A stretch of DNA of 64,000 nucleotides from Bacillota bacterium (GTDB lineage: Bacteria; Bacillota; Clostridia; DSM-8532): NCBI GenBank assembly GCA_023415825.1, contig JAEZJF010000024.1, positions 186,001 to 250,000 of the forward strand. The letters are read 5' to 3'. The notes under the pieces were generated by a model. That model was not told where the DNA came from and ran no database searches. It saw nothing but the letters and a program-made list of their open reading frames with translations. Below, one piece after another: positions 9,373-18,462 of the stretch. Position numbers and translations under genes: made by a program. Every line of letters begins with the position of its first letter. Position 1 is the first letter of the stretch.

Positions 9373-9511
9373 TCTAGGACCTCCTCTTAAAACCCTTATC
9401 CCTTCAATGCTAATGATATGCCGCGCTTGTTCCATGTATGACAGGCATTCTAAACAAGAAAAAACAGCCGTTTTTCAACGACTGTTCAATACTATGCAGC
9501 AATATTTGCAT

Positions 9512-9775
9512 TTAGAGGGCGATATTGTTCAGGCTTGCTGATACAATTCTCACTTCAACTGTATGTGTTAAAATGTCAGTGTAACTGTAGGAAACTTTTC
9601 GAGGAGAATTTAAACCATTGTCAAAACTAACTGTGAAGATACTTGGATAAGCATTTTCGATGATACCTTCTCGAATAAAAGTTTTTTTGCGTCCCTTGTT
9701 GGCTTTAAGCTGAATACGCTTGCCAACACAGCCCTCAAGCTCTTTTCGAATCTGTGATAAAGTCTTTTTATCCAT
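9512..9775 (-). CDS. veg: Veg family protein
   Basis: The 87-residue protein is a clear member of the Veg family (PF06257, formerly DUF1021): residues 1-60 include RKELEGCVGKRIQLKANKGR and then FTVSFDNGLN and KVSYSYTDILT. Bacillus subtilis Veg is a small, very highly expressed protein linked to biofilm gene control. The gene lies upstream of the sipL-like gene, and its strong promoter at 9804-9833 agrees with high expression. The GTGAGAAA sequence before the ATG contains a GAGG-type ribosome binding site. Confidence 0.92.
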   Translation of the reverse strand: MDKKTLSQIRKELEGCVGKRIQLKANKGRKKTFIREGIIENAYPSIFTVSFDNGLNSPRKVSYSYTDILTHTVEVRIVSASLNNIAL

Positions 9776-9803
9776 TTTCTCACCTCAGTACTCATTGGAT
9801 AAA

Positions 9804-9833
9804 ATTATATCACATTTTGTCATCGTATGTCAA
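9804..9833 (-). promoter_or_regulatory. Strong sigma-A promoter of veg
   Basis: On the minus strand, TTGACA (9833-9828) and TATAAT (9809-9804) match both consensus boxes exactly, with an 18-nt spacer. The -10 box is about 30 nt upstream of the veg ATG. The remaining part of 9834-9996 is T-rich with no feature I can name. Confidence 0.88.
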
Positions 9834-9996
9834 TGAAATAAATATTATACCTAGGAAACAGAAACTTTGTCAAGATATTTTTTTACCTTTTTCAAACCTT
9901 TTTTTTCAGACAAGATGAAGTCATAGACACATTTTTAAAAAACAGTCCCTTTTCCTTATCCATTTTCATCTCTTCTCGCTGACCCATAGGCAGTTT

Positions 9997-12900
9997 TTAA
10001 TGAGTGCCCGTGCCGGTGATGTCATCGGTGGCACGTTGGTCCACATAATAAGCGAGCATATCGCCGGACATAAGCTGCCAGCCTCCCTGATCGGGGTTAT
10101 AGCCCTCAAGAGCCCATCCATCGCCGGTTTTACCTGTATACTGGAGGCTTGGTGCTTCGAAATTATCATTATTGATGACCGCAATATCCTTAAAGCTGAC
10201 CAGAATATAGCCATCCTTCAGGAAAACCGGGGAGCTTCTGGTGAGATTTCTTTGCTTGGAAAGATCAGTACCCTTGGGAACAGCCAGACAATCAGCAGGC
10301 AAACGATATTCGCCATACCATCTTTGAACGGAGGCCAAAGCCTTGTTTGAGTCTACCCCTTCCGGAATACCCCGCTCCGGGCCAATGAAGCTCCTCACCG
10401 GCTCGCTTAGAAGAATCTTAAAATATTTTGAAGCCACTACCCCGCTCTGTGAGATTTTAGGGAAGTCCTCCCGCCACTGGTCTAGAGTGAAGCCTTGAAT
10501 GCCGCCTCTTAAGCGAAACATGGCTTCAGCGGTTTTTATAAACTCTGAGAGCGGAATGCCCCGGTATTTGAAGTCCAGCTTCATAGTCTGGGTCAGAATA
10601 TCCTCGGCGCTTCCGACCCTTACAAGTGGGTTTTGGGGTGTTGAATAATAGAGATCGATCTCCTGCCGGTTTTTCCCGGCCTTGTCCACGAAGGCAAAGG
10701 TGGGCATAATCCGCACGAAATCATAGGGATCATAGTAGTTGCCCATGGTCTTTAATTCAAACTTCACGGCATATCCCAGCTTTACAGCCCGATCCTGATA
10801 GCCCGTCACATCGTTTTTACCGGGCATTACAGGAAAGACGTACTTCCTTTGAGCATCTAAATCCCCGTTTATGTTACTCTTTCCGATGTAAAACCTCCTG
10901 CCGGTAGACTCAGCACTCCCCTTAGCCTTTCTGAAAAAGGTCTCCCATGCTGCATCATCAATGTCTGTAATGGCAAGATCATAAACCCGGCCAGAGATTT
11001 CCAGTGGTTTCGATATAATTGCTGCGGTTTTAATCGGGTTCAGGTTGGCTTTATTCTCTGTATTGGTGCCATTTGAACTATCATTAAGAGCAATATTCCG
11101 GATTTCTACATTATGGAGTCCCTCATCAACCCAGGTGGGTGTGTAAAAGGTTAATAGGGCTTGGATATTCGTAATACCAAGGCCATTAAGCGAATACCAG
11201 GAGTTAGCCCTTAAATAGGCCCCTTCCATATTAGTGCCTAAATAGGTATCAAAATCAAAACGGATTTCACGGTCCTTGATATATTGGGTATAATCCTTAC
11301 TTCCATAGCCTTTAATATTCCGATGAGTCCCAAAGTTCCGGATATCGACGGTAAAGGGTCGTCCCAGAATCAGGGCACTGGTACCTATGGTAGGATTGGG
11401 CTTCTGATTATGCGTGTCATCGCTTGAAATGGCAGCCTCAACACAAACAGGGGTATGAACAAATACCGGGTTCACATTTTCAAGATCGAAGGTCAATTCT
11501 GATGAAAGCAGGGGTTCATAGGCATAGTCTCTTTTATAAGTAATGGCACCCTTGCTTTGATAGGACCCGTTTGGCTTAGTATCCGGGATTCTTAAATTGG
11601 GGGCATAGAACACATTCCGGTCTATTTTACTTGGCGTGTGGCTGGCATTGACGAGTCCCCGATCTGCGTCCATAATCACCTTCCCATCGATAACCAGTTC
11701 ATCGTTTCGGACTATCGGAAATGAAGCTGCGCTTTCTGCCGCAGCTTGAACCTCTGAAGCACTGATGGCTGATGAAGAAACAGTTACTGACGTGCCCCCT
11801 GTAACGACATGGTAGGTCGAGCGGTCGTCAGGATCATGGGTGATATCAATCTGAGGCGCACGGTATATTGCCGAGGGTGTGAGAACCACTTTATTATCTG
11901 GTAAAGCATCATTTTCAAGAACAGCGTTTTTTAGAGAAAAGAGCTCGAAGCTTGTAATCTCCCAGTAGGTGTAGTGATGAGGCACAGTAACTACCGAGGT
12001 CTTAGGCTCGCCTTTATCATTCAAATGATTTACTGTGACTGTTGTGGTAACTGTTCCACTTACTGGAACCACCGATAGGCGGTAAAGGTATCCCTCGGAA
12101 ATGACCTGGGTATACAGGGTTTCGCTTGAGGGAATACCCTTGGTCACATCAAAGGCCTCTTGGTCACGTGCGTCGGCCTTAATGACAGCCTGAGTGTTTG
12201 GACGAGTGAAGTCCAGGGGTGGCGGTGAGGCAATCTCACCGATAAAGATGCGTGTTGTTGCTGTATCATAGGGAGGTAGCTCCTCCATATCAAGGTCCGC
12301 AACCTCCTGGCTGTATACCCTAGCCTGTACATTGATGACGGTATTGGGTGATACCTGGGGAACGGTTATCTGATAAGTGGAATGAGTGGAGTCCGAGCCA
12401 CTTCCGGAGATATCTCCTGTTGAGGCCCAGTAGGTGCGGTTTGTGAGATTTTCATCCTCCTGATTATTCAGAAAAGCATAGCTCCCCGAGGTGTCCAGGG
12501 TCACGATGATGTCTGCTTTTTTACCCTTCTCGATGTTTTTGATGTTAGGATAAGCTTTCAAATGGCACTTAACATGGGGCAAGGGCGGTATCTCTACGGT
12601 GTTGTAGTCCGCATGTCCGTCAGAATTTCTGATGTAGTTGAACTTGACCACACCGGTGGTGTTAGTTGTGGGTTCGGACATAATAAGGGCATGGGTGCTA
12701 TAATCGATGCCTTTCTCTGCGCAGAAGCTTGAGATAGAGTAATGAGTGGGTTCTTTGCCAGCGGTGATGTGGTCCTTGTCCCAGAATTTGGAGTGGAGGA
12801 TGTAATTGTTGATTTTATAATCAAGGGATTCCATCTCTCTCCACTTTATTCTTGCACCTTCCACTTCTTTCCATGTTATCCCTGAATAGAATTTATCAAA

Positions 12901-13242
12901 TACCTTGCCTGTCAAGTCAGAGCTTTTGAAATATTTATCATTGGTGATGGGTTCTTCCCTATAGTTATAACCCAGAAACTGATACTCGCCTCTTTCTGTT
13001 GATGTATTGTCTTTTGTCATCAGCCCCATGTCAGACTTCATCCAGTTGCCGTGAGGATAACCGTAGCTTTCGATATTATAGATATCTAAAATATAAGTGT
13101 TTAAAAGGTACTTTCCTCTATAAGATGTGGCCTGCGTAGATGAGTGCTTTTCCGGGTAATGGTCGAAATATACGGCATTCGGGAAAGAGATGAGTACGAA
13201 CAAAAAAGTCATTATTAATAACGGAAAGACTATTCTTTTCAT
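9997..13242 (-). CDS. Very large secreted protein of unknown function
   Basis: The 1081-residue protein begins with a signal peptide (MKRIVFPLLIMTFLFVLISF). The rest is hydrophilic, rich in Thr, Asn, Asp and Tyr, and without further membrane segments, so it should be outside the cell. I do not recognise catalytic motifs. Residues about 230-350 and 590-720 look beta-rich with Ig-like spacing. It could be a surface or spore-associated structural protein. Its start overlaps the end of the SLH gene upstream by 4 bp (ATGA), so the two are coupled; the SLH partner may hold this protein at the cell wall. A DUF5704-like family is possible but I cannot confirm it. Confidence 0.8.
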   Translation of the reverse strand: MKRIVFPLLIMTFLFVLISFPNAVYFDHYPEKHSSTQATSYRGKYLLNTYILDIYNIESYGYPHGNWMKSDMGLMTKDNTSTERGEYQFLGYNYREEPITNDKYFKSSDLTGKVFDKFYSGITWKEVEGARIKWREMESLDYKINNYILHSKFWDKDHITAGKEPTHYSISSFCAEKGIDYSTHALIMSEPTTNTTGVVKFNYIRNSDGHADYNTVEIPPLPHVKCHLKAYPNIKNIEKGKKADIIVTLDTSGSYAFLNNQEDENLTNRTYWASTGDISGSGSDSTHSTYQITVPQVSPNTVINVQARVYSQEVADLDMEELPPYDTATTRIFIGEIASPPPLDFTRPNTQAVIKADARDQEAFDVTKGIPSSETLYTQVISEGYLYRLSVVPVSGTVTTTVTVNHLNDKGEPKTSVVTVPHHYTYWEITSFELFSLKNAVLENDALPDNKVVLTPSAIYRAPQIDITHDPDDRSTYHVVTGGTSVTVSSSAISASEVQAAAESAASFPIVRNDELVIDGKVIMDADRGLVNASHTPSKIDRNVFYAPNLRIPDTKPNGSYQSKGAITYKRDYAYEPLLSSELTFDLENVNPVFVHTPVCVEAAISSDDTHNQKPNPTIGTSALILGRPFTVDIRNFGTHRNIKGYGSKDYTQYIKDREIRFDFDTYLGTNMEGAYLRANSWYSLNGLGITNIQALLTFYTPTWVDEGLHNVEIRNIALNDSSNGTNTENKANLNPIKTAAIISKPLEISGRVYDLAITDIDDAAWETFFRKAKGSAESTGRRFYIGKSNINGDLDAQRKYVFPVMPGKNDVTGYQDRAVKLGYAVKFELKTMGNYYDPYDFVRIMPTFAFVDKAGKNRQEIDLYYSTPQNPLVRVGSAEDILTQTMKLDFKYRGIPLSEFIKTAEAMFRLRGGIQGFTLDQWREDFPKISQSGVVASKYFKILLSEPVRSFIGPERGIPEGVDSNKALASVQRWYGEYRLPADCLAVPKGTDLSKQRNLTRSSPVFLKDGYILVSFKDIAVINNDNFEAPSLQYTGKTGDGWALEGYNPDQGGWQLMSGDMLAYYVDQRATDDITGTGTH

Positions 13243-14633
13243 TTTCTCACCTCTGGTCTGTCAGTTGAAAATCTTAAACCTGCTATTATAGCTTCTGGAG
13301 TGTAATAGACCATCTCGCAGCCTATATCCTGCTTAATTCCAATGAAGCTTGCCTTATATTCATCCTCTGAAAAGAAAGATTCATCTAGTTCACCTAGTGC
13401 AAAATTAAAAAAAGCCTTACCTTGTTGCTGTCCATAAACCTCTACAGCCATATCTTTGATAATCTGTTCATAGCAAGGAGCTGTCCATTCAAATTTCGTC
13501 CGATCCATACCAGGTTTATATTCTTTTATAGCACCGCTTTCCCGAATAGCTCCTAAAATCCATTCATAATGAGTTTTTCCTTTTTGCTTACCGGGAAAAT
13601 GTTTATCGGCTGTAATACTTTTTTGAGGCTTTGTGTATATATTAAGTTCAATAGCACCATTAGGTAAATGATGATCGTCCTCTTTTCCAACATAAAAGCG
13701 TACCAGCAATACACCCTCGTCAGGACGGTCATTATACCCTATTGCCATATAACCATCAGTCTTTTTAGTATGATAGGCCATTATTTTGAAAAGATTATAG
13801 ACCATATTGTTGACATTGGGATTATTGTCTTCCGGAATAAGTGTAGATTGGCCGGGATTTATTATTGATCTCCAGTAAAACTTTCGATTTTCTATCTTAA
13901 CAATGGGGTATGTATTCACATAATCCTTCACATCCCCCGACCTCATAAACGCCTCAAACTCCGCATCGCTCCATATCTCCGACTTTTCGTTGCCAACCGG
14001 GACCGCTACCCGTGCGCTCTTGTCTATGAGCTTGCGAATGGCGGAAACCGCCGAAGCCCGTTGGAGGGACCCGTTGGGATTAAATTTTCCATCGGACCCG
14101 CCGGTTAATATACCTAGCTGATAAGCCTTGCAGACATCATCCTGAAGCTTTACCGGGATACTATCATAGTCCAGCATTCTGGATTTCATGGTATTTATAT
14201 CATAGGTGACGCTGGTCTCACCTGTAATGGAGGGCAGAGATCGTATAATAATCCTGGCCATTTCAGCACGGGTTATGGCTCTGGCGTAGTCAGTAAATTC
14301 GCCGCTTAAGACTAGCTTCATTTCCACTGCTTTTTCGATGTAAGGAAGGGACCATTTTTCTCCCGGCTTTATGGGTTGTGCCACAAAACCCGAGGCTACG
14401 GTCACACACTTTAAGAATTGCTCCACGGTCAAATTGTCCAATGGCCCGAATTTACCTGCAAATCCCACCAGTATCTGGCGGGAATCCTTCACTATGTACT
14501 CAAGATCCTTATAGTACCAAATGCCTTCTGGAACATCTGTAAAAAGCGAGGCCGCCGCACTCTTCTGGAATCCCGCGGGCATCCCACTCAACATCAGCAT
14601 AAGAATCACTACTACCGCTAAAGCCTTCTTCAT
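13239..14633 (-). CDS. Secreted S-layer homology (SLH) domain protein
   Basis: The 464-residue protein has a signal peptide (residues 1-28) and then about three SLH-like repeats (residues about 30-215). These start with FTDVPEGIWYYKDLEYIV and end with the typical GILTGGSDGKFNPNGSLQRA and SAVSAIRKL. SLH domains bind pyruvylated secondary cell-wall polymers. The C-terminal 240 residues (about 220-464) form a domain I do not recognise. A GGAGG site precedes the ATG. It is the first gene of a two-gene operon with the giant secreted protein at 9997-13242. The unknown domain may be the functional part and the SLH repeats its anchor. Confidence 0.85.
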   Translation of the reverse strand: MKKALAVVVILMLMLSGMPAGFQKSAAASLFTDVPEGIWYYKDLEYIVKDSRQILVGFAGKFGPLDNLTVEQFLKCVTVASGFVAQPIKPGEKWSLPYIEKAVEMKLVLSGEFTDYARAITRAEMARIIIRSLPSITGETSVTYDINTMKSRMLDYDSIPVKLQDDVCKAYQLGILTGGSDGKFNPNGSLQRASAVSAIRKLIDKSARVAVPVGNEKSEIWSDAEFEAFMRSGDVKDYVNTYPIVKIENRKFYWRSIINPGQSTLIPEDNNPNVNNMVYNLFKIMAYHTKKTDGYMAIGYNDRPDEGVLLVRFYVGKEDDHHLPNGAIELNIYTKPQKSITADKHFPGKQKGKTHYEWILGAIRESGAIKEYKPGMDRTKFEWTAPCYEQIIKDMAVEVYGQQQGKAFFNFALGELDESFFSEDEYKASFIGIKQDIGCEMVYYTPEAIIAGLRFSTDRPEVRK

Positions 14634-14673
14634 TATTTACCTCCAAAAAGACAAGCATTTTATGGACAGTATA

Positions 14674-14705
14674 TCATAATATGTTATTATATTACAATTA
14701 CGTAT
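14674..14705 (-). promoter_or_regulatory. Candidate promoter of the SLH operon
   Basis: On the minus strand TTGTAA is followed about 18 nt later by TATACT, roughly 40 nt upstream of the SLH gene start. The region is AT-rich, so the match is only moderate. The divergent fhs promoter should lie in 14700-14810 (a TATGAT box is at about 14778), but I cannot fix it. Confidence 0.4.
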
Positions 14706-14828
14706 ATAATTACTACAACCAACTTATAAAGGCCTTTCGAACACCCATTTCAGCTTTTATTTCAGCGGTATTTTTGCTATGATAGTGGTATAAAATAGTG
14801 TAAATTTTGGATAACAGGAGTAGTGCAT

Positions 14829-16499
14829 ATGCTGACTGATATTGAAATTGCGCAAGGCGCGAAGATGCTGCCCATTGAAGATGTAGCCGCCAAGCTCGGT
14901 ATTGGGCGCGAGGATCTGGAGCTCTATGGAGATTACAAGGCAAAAATAAAGGACGGGCTTTACGATAGACTAAAGAACAAAGAGGATGGCAAGCTCATTT
15001 TGGTTACAGCCATCAACCCCACTCCGGCAGGCGAAGGAAAAACCACCACTACGGTAGGTCTGGGCCAGGCCATGGAGAAAATCGGGAAGAAGACCGTCAT
15101 TGCGTTAAGAGAGCCCTCCTTGGGTCCGGTCATGGGCATCAAGGGCGGCGCCGCAGGAGGCGGCTATGCCCAGGTAGTTCCAATGGAGGACATCAATCTT
15201 CATTTCACAGGAGATATGCACGCCATTACTGCGGCTAATAATTTGCTGGCAGCCGCTCTGGACAATCATATTCACCAAGGAAATGTCCTTAATATCGATT
15301 CCCGCCGTATTGTCTGGAAGCGCTGCATGGACATGAATGACCGCGCCCTGCGTCAGATCGTGGTTGGCCTTGGTGGCAAGAATAACGGCTTCCCCCGTGA
15401 GGACGGCTTTAATATTACCGTAGCCTCGGAGGTCATGGCGATCCTTTGTCTGGCAACAGATATCACTGACCTAAAGGAGCGCCTGGGAAGGGTGGTTGCA
15501 GCTTATACCTACGATGGCAAGCCCGTAACTGCAAAGGACCTTGAGGTTCATGGGGCCATGACCCTGCTTCTTAAGGATGCTCTTAAGCCTAACCTGGTAC
15601 AGACCCTGGAGAATACGCCCTGTCTTATGCACGGTGGGCCCTTTGCCAACATCGCCCATGGCTGCAACAGCATTAAAGCAACCAGACTGGCTCTAAAGCT
15701 GGCGGATTATGTCATTACCGAAGCCGGTTTTGGTGCTGATCTCGGGGCTGAGAAGTTTTTTGATATCAAGTGCCGCTATGGCAAGCTGAAGCCCGATGCT
15801 GTGGTGCTGGTCGCTACTGTCAGGGCTTTAAAATACAATGGTGGTATTAAGAAGGAAGAACTGTCCAAGGAGAACACAGAAGCCCTTGAACGCGGTATTG
15901 TCAACCTTGAGAAACATGTGTCCAATATCAAAAAATTCGGAGTGCCTGTTTTGGTGGCCATCAACCATTTTGCTACCGACAGCGAGAGTGAAATCGCTCT
16001 GATCAAGCAAAAATGCAAGGAATGGGATGTGGACGTCGCTTTCTCCCAGGTCTTTCTGAAAGGCGGCGAAGGCGGAGTTGAGCTGGCTGAAAAGCTCTGT
16101 CAATTAATTGAGCGTGAACCTTCCGATTTTAAGCCCCTATATGATGTGAATTTATCCCTGAAGGATAAGATCGAGACCATCAACCGGGAGATATATGGCG
16201 GAAGCGCTGTTGTTTTTACCGACAAGGCGCTTAAGGATCTGGCTACTATTGAAGCTCTGGGCTTTGCCAATCTTCCTGTATGTATGGCTAAGACTCAATA
16301 CTCCCTCTCTGATAACCCGGCTTTATTGGGGCGTCCCGAGGGCTTTACGCTGACAGTAAAGGAAGTGCGGTTATCAGCCGGGGCTGGCTTTGTGGTGGCT
16401 TTGACAGGCGAAATCATGACTATGCCGGGACTACCCAAGGTTCCCGCGGCCAATAAGATTGATATTTCAAATGACGGCGTTATAACTGGATTGTTCTAA
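14829..16499 (+). CDS. fhs: Formate-tetrahydrofolate ligase
   Basis: This 556-residue enzyme makes 10-formyl-THF from formate, THF and ATP in the cytoplasm, feeding purine synthesis and the methyl branch of the Wood-Ljungdahl route. It has the P-loop [20 protein letters not shown] near residue 65, [34 protein letters not shown] and [17 protein letters not shown]. Length equals the family norm. The frame is open from GTG 14823, but AGGAG at 14816-14820 is correctly spaced (8 nt) only for ATG 14829. No other acetogenesis genes are in the window, so a housekeeping one-carbon role is as likely as acetogenesis. Confidence 0.97.
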   Translation: MLTDIEIAQGAKMLPIEDVAAKLGIGREDLELYGDYKAKIKDGLYDRLKNKEDGKLILVTAINPTPAGEGKTTTTVGLGQAMEKIGKKTVIALREPSLGPVMGIKGGAAGGGYAQVVPMEDINLHFTGDMHAITAANNLLAAALDNHIHQGNVLNIDSRRIVWKRCMDMNDRALRQIVVGLGGKNNGFPREDGFNITVASEVMAILCLATDITDLKERLGRVVAAYTYDGKPVTAKDLEVHGAMTLLLKDALKPNLVQTLENTPCLMHGGPFANIAHGCNSIKATRLALKLADYVITEAGFGADLGAEKFFDIKCRYGKLKPDAVVLVATVRALKYNGGIKKEELSKENTEALERGIVNLEKHVSNIKKFGVPVLVAINHFATDSESEIALIKQKCKEWDVDVAFSQVFLKGGEGGVELAEKLCQLIEREPSDFKPLYDVNLSLKDKIETINREIYGGSAVVFTDKALKDLATIEALGFANLPVCMAKTQYSLSDNPALLGRPEGFTLTVKEVRLSAGAGFVVALTGEIMTMPGLPKVPAANKIDISNDGVITGLF

Positions 16500-16509
16500 T
16501 TAATGAATC

Positions 16510-16531
16510 AAGGGGACGTTGCCGTCCCCTT
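16510..16531. terminator. Palindrome/terminator after fhs (GGGGACG type)
   Basis: AAGGGGACG, loop TTGC and CGTCCCCTT form a perfect 9-bp hairpin 10 nt after the fhs stop, between convergent genes. It is followed by TTAAACTTA rather than a long T-run. Related GGGACGG/CCGTCCC palindromes occur at 25660-25671 and 27679-27715, so it may be a dispersed element that also ends transcripts. Confidence 0.6.
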
Positions 16532-16554
16532 AAACTTACATAACTTGACTTGAC

Positions 16555-17571
16555 TTACATCAACACCTCAAACTGTTTCATAAAGCGAACGTGGTCGTGG
16601 TGCTCGGCCACAACCTCCTCCAGCATGCCGGTAAAGTTTTTCTGAGCCCAGCTCCTTCTGGAGTTGTAATAGCGGTTTGCCACACGCCAGAACTTCTGGG
16701 GAAACAGGAGCATGGCCTTCATGACCACAGCTTCATCTCTGGTAATGGGCTCAAGCTCGGCATAAGCCTCTAAAAGCATGACAGCCTTTTTGGAATCCCA
16801 GTTGCATTTTCTCATCTTCCTCCGGATGAGATTGACCAGGTCATAGATGCGTATTTCCTCACCACAGGATTCAAAGCCTGTGATATAGGTTGTGGGCCCT
16901 TTCATCAGAATATTCTGATAGGAATAATCATGGTGACAAATGCTGCCCTCTTCGAGAGTCTTTCTAACGAGCCGGGGATACTCCGGGCCATCTAAAAGAG
17001 CGAGGCTTTCCTCAGCAAGGGAAATAAACTTGTCGACACAGTCCATATATATGTAGTCAAAGGCACCACGCTCACGTTCTGCCTTTCTTCTCATTCTAAG
17101 AACCTCATCATAACGTTTTGTCAAGCTTTCCGGCATTTTCCCGAGCTCATTGGGGATAGACAGTCCGGGCCTGGCCTTAAAGCCTTTCCCGGCCTTATGC
17201 AAGGCCGATAAAGCCACTGCAGCCTTTACAGCGTCAGCATCATCTCCAAATTCGCATTCACGCCCGTCAATGAAGGGCGTCATAATATAAAACTGACTGT
17301 CTATTTCCATATAAGGACGTTCGTCAACAGTCACCGAATAGGCGTCCAAGGTGGTAAACCCGTTATGAATGAGATGCTGCTTGGCATCATGAACATAGAG
17401 AATCCGATTCTCCGAGCATTGGCACTGACGAAGATATTTCCTTCCTTGATCGGTCTCGAGAATATAGCCCGCCCTGCAAGGCTTTATGGATGATAGTCGC
17501 ATACCATATGTGGCTTCAATCAATTCTCTGGATTCTATCATTGCTTTATCACGTCCCGTCTTGTTGTGCAA
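16555..17571 (-). CDS. CotS-family spore coat protein (kinase-like fold)
   Basis: This protein of up to 338 residues resembles CotS/CotI/YsxE-type spore coat proteins, which share the aminoglycoside-phosphotransferase fold. Support comes from SIKPCRAGYILETDQGRKYL with SENRILYVHDAKQHL in the N-lobe, MTPFIDGRECEF at the hinge, and ICHHDYSYQNILM, a Brenner-like HxDxxxxN segment, near residue 225. A conventional DFD Mg site is not obvious. The listed start is TTG 17571; ATG 17541 (MIESREL) is an equally plausible start, and neither has a strong ribosome binding site. It would act in coat assembly; catalytic activity is doubtful. Other spore genes (bofA, yaaL) follow upstream. Confidence 0.8.
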   Translation of the reverse strand: MHNKTGRDKAMIESRELIEATYGMRLSSIKPCRAGYILETDQGRKYLRQCQCSENRILYVHDAKQHLIHNGFTTLDAYSVTVDERPYMEIDSQFYIMTPFIDGRECEFGDDADAVKAAVALSALHKAGKGFKARPGLSIPNELGKMPESLTKRYDEVLRMRRKAERERGAFDYIYMDCVDKFISLAEESLALLDGPEYPRLVRKTLEEGSICHHDYSYQNILMKGPTTYITGFESCGEEIRIYDLVNLIRRKMRKCNWDSKKAVMLLEAYAELEPITRDEAVVMKAMLLFPQKFWRVANRYYNSRRSWAQKNFTGMLEEVVAEHHDHVRFMKQFEVLM

Positions 17572-17663
17572 TCCCGTAAAGGTGCCCGGGCCTGCTTACA
17601 CATTATATGTTTTCCTTAAAAGTATTATGTTCGAGCAAATCGAAGGCATTGAAACATGTCCTG

Positions 17664-17927
17664 TCATAAAAGAAATTTAAGAATGACAAGCAGGATAATT
17701 CCCGGCAATCCCAAAATTCCCGCTATCAGAGCTGAAATGGGATTGAGGGCCAGGGTGAAGCCTAGAGGACCGCCGATGAGGTTAATGACCAGTATGGCAA
17801 CGCCACCTAAAATGCCATTAATAACGAGTCGAAGGACAATCTTAAGAGGAAGGAGCATAGCCTTACCCAGAATCAATATAATCAAAACTCCTACTACCCA
17901 TGCCAGTACAATAAGCCCTCTATCCAT
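17664..17927 (-). CDS. bofA: Pro-sigma-K processing inhibitor BofA
   Basis: The 87-residue protein is almost wholly hydrophobic: three membrane segments (about residues 4-22, 29-54 and 60-85), with NGILGGVAILVINLIGG and the conserved C-terminal segment GLPGIILLVILKFLL. This matches the BofA family (PF07441), which restrains the SpoIVFB protease in the mother-cell/forespore membrane until a forespore signal arrives. The gene lies downstream of a yaaL (DUF2508) gene, as in Bacillus recR-yaaL-bofA. RecR is not in the window. Confidence 0.92.
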   Translation of the reverse strand: MDRGLIVLAWVVGVLIILILGKAMLLPLKIVLRLVINGILGGVAILVINLIGGPLGFTLALNPISALIAGILGLPGIILLVILKFLL

Positions 17928-17962
17928 CCATGTTCATTCCTTTCATTGCCCCATGGAAACAA

Positions 17963-18019
17963 AAACGGTTATCTCTCTATTGGCAAAGCTTAAACTTTAA
18001 CCTCAAGGGATAGCCGTTT
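17963..18019 (-). terminator. Hairpin between yaaL and bofA (terminator or attenuator)
   Basis: In the transcript, AAACGGCTATC (18019-18009) can pair over 11 bp (one G-U) with GATAACCGTTT (17973-17963), followed by TTTTG. An inner stem, AAAG/CTTT with GG/CC, fits in the 35-nt loop. It could limit read-through into bofA. Confidence 0.5.
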
Positions 18020-18101
18020 CCACCCATTTTTGCATTTAGGCTTATGCCCTATTAAATTTATATACAAGTATTCAGCAAAACATTCATATGAATTGTACCG
18101 A

Positions 18102-18389
18102 CTACTGAACCTTAACTTCTTTTGCTTTTCTTAAGAGGTAATCATAACGAATCTGTGAAGCCTTAATCCTATAGGCATAATAGTCGACCATATCCTTGCC
18201 CTCTGCACTCTCAAAATTAGCCAGGGCGCTTTGCCATTCCATATAAGCATCGCGAATACTCGCGGTCAATTCCGTGTAATATTCTTCTTTCTGAGCCTGG
18301 TTGGCAGCTTCCTGCACCTTGGTGGCACTAAAGCGTCTTAGAATGCTTGGGATATCAGACTTTTGCTTTATGATGATCTGTTCTGACAT
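18102..18389 (-). CDS. yaaL: YaaL family protein (DUF2508)
   Basis: The 95-residue, highly charged helical protein has a C-terminal half matching DUF2508/YaaL: the ASIRDAYMEWQSALANFESA stretch, then DMVDYYAYRIKASQIRYDYL and a Lys-rich tail. The N-terminal 30 residues are an extension compared with the roughly 75-residue Bacillus protein. Function is unknown; in Firmicutes it is usually found between recR and bofA, and bofA is the next gene here. No membrane segments are present. Confidence 0.8.
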   Translation of the reverse strand: MSEQIIIKQKSDIPSILRRFSATKVQEAANQAQKEEYYTELTASIRDAYMEWQSALANFESAEGKDMVDYYAYRIKASQIRYDYLLRKAKEVKVQ

Positions 18390-18462
18390 AAACTATCCTC
18401 TCCGTTTCATATATATGCCATATGAAGCACCTTACGCAGAGTATAGTCAAAAACAGGGATTA

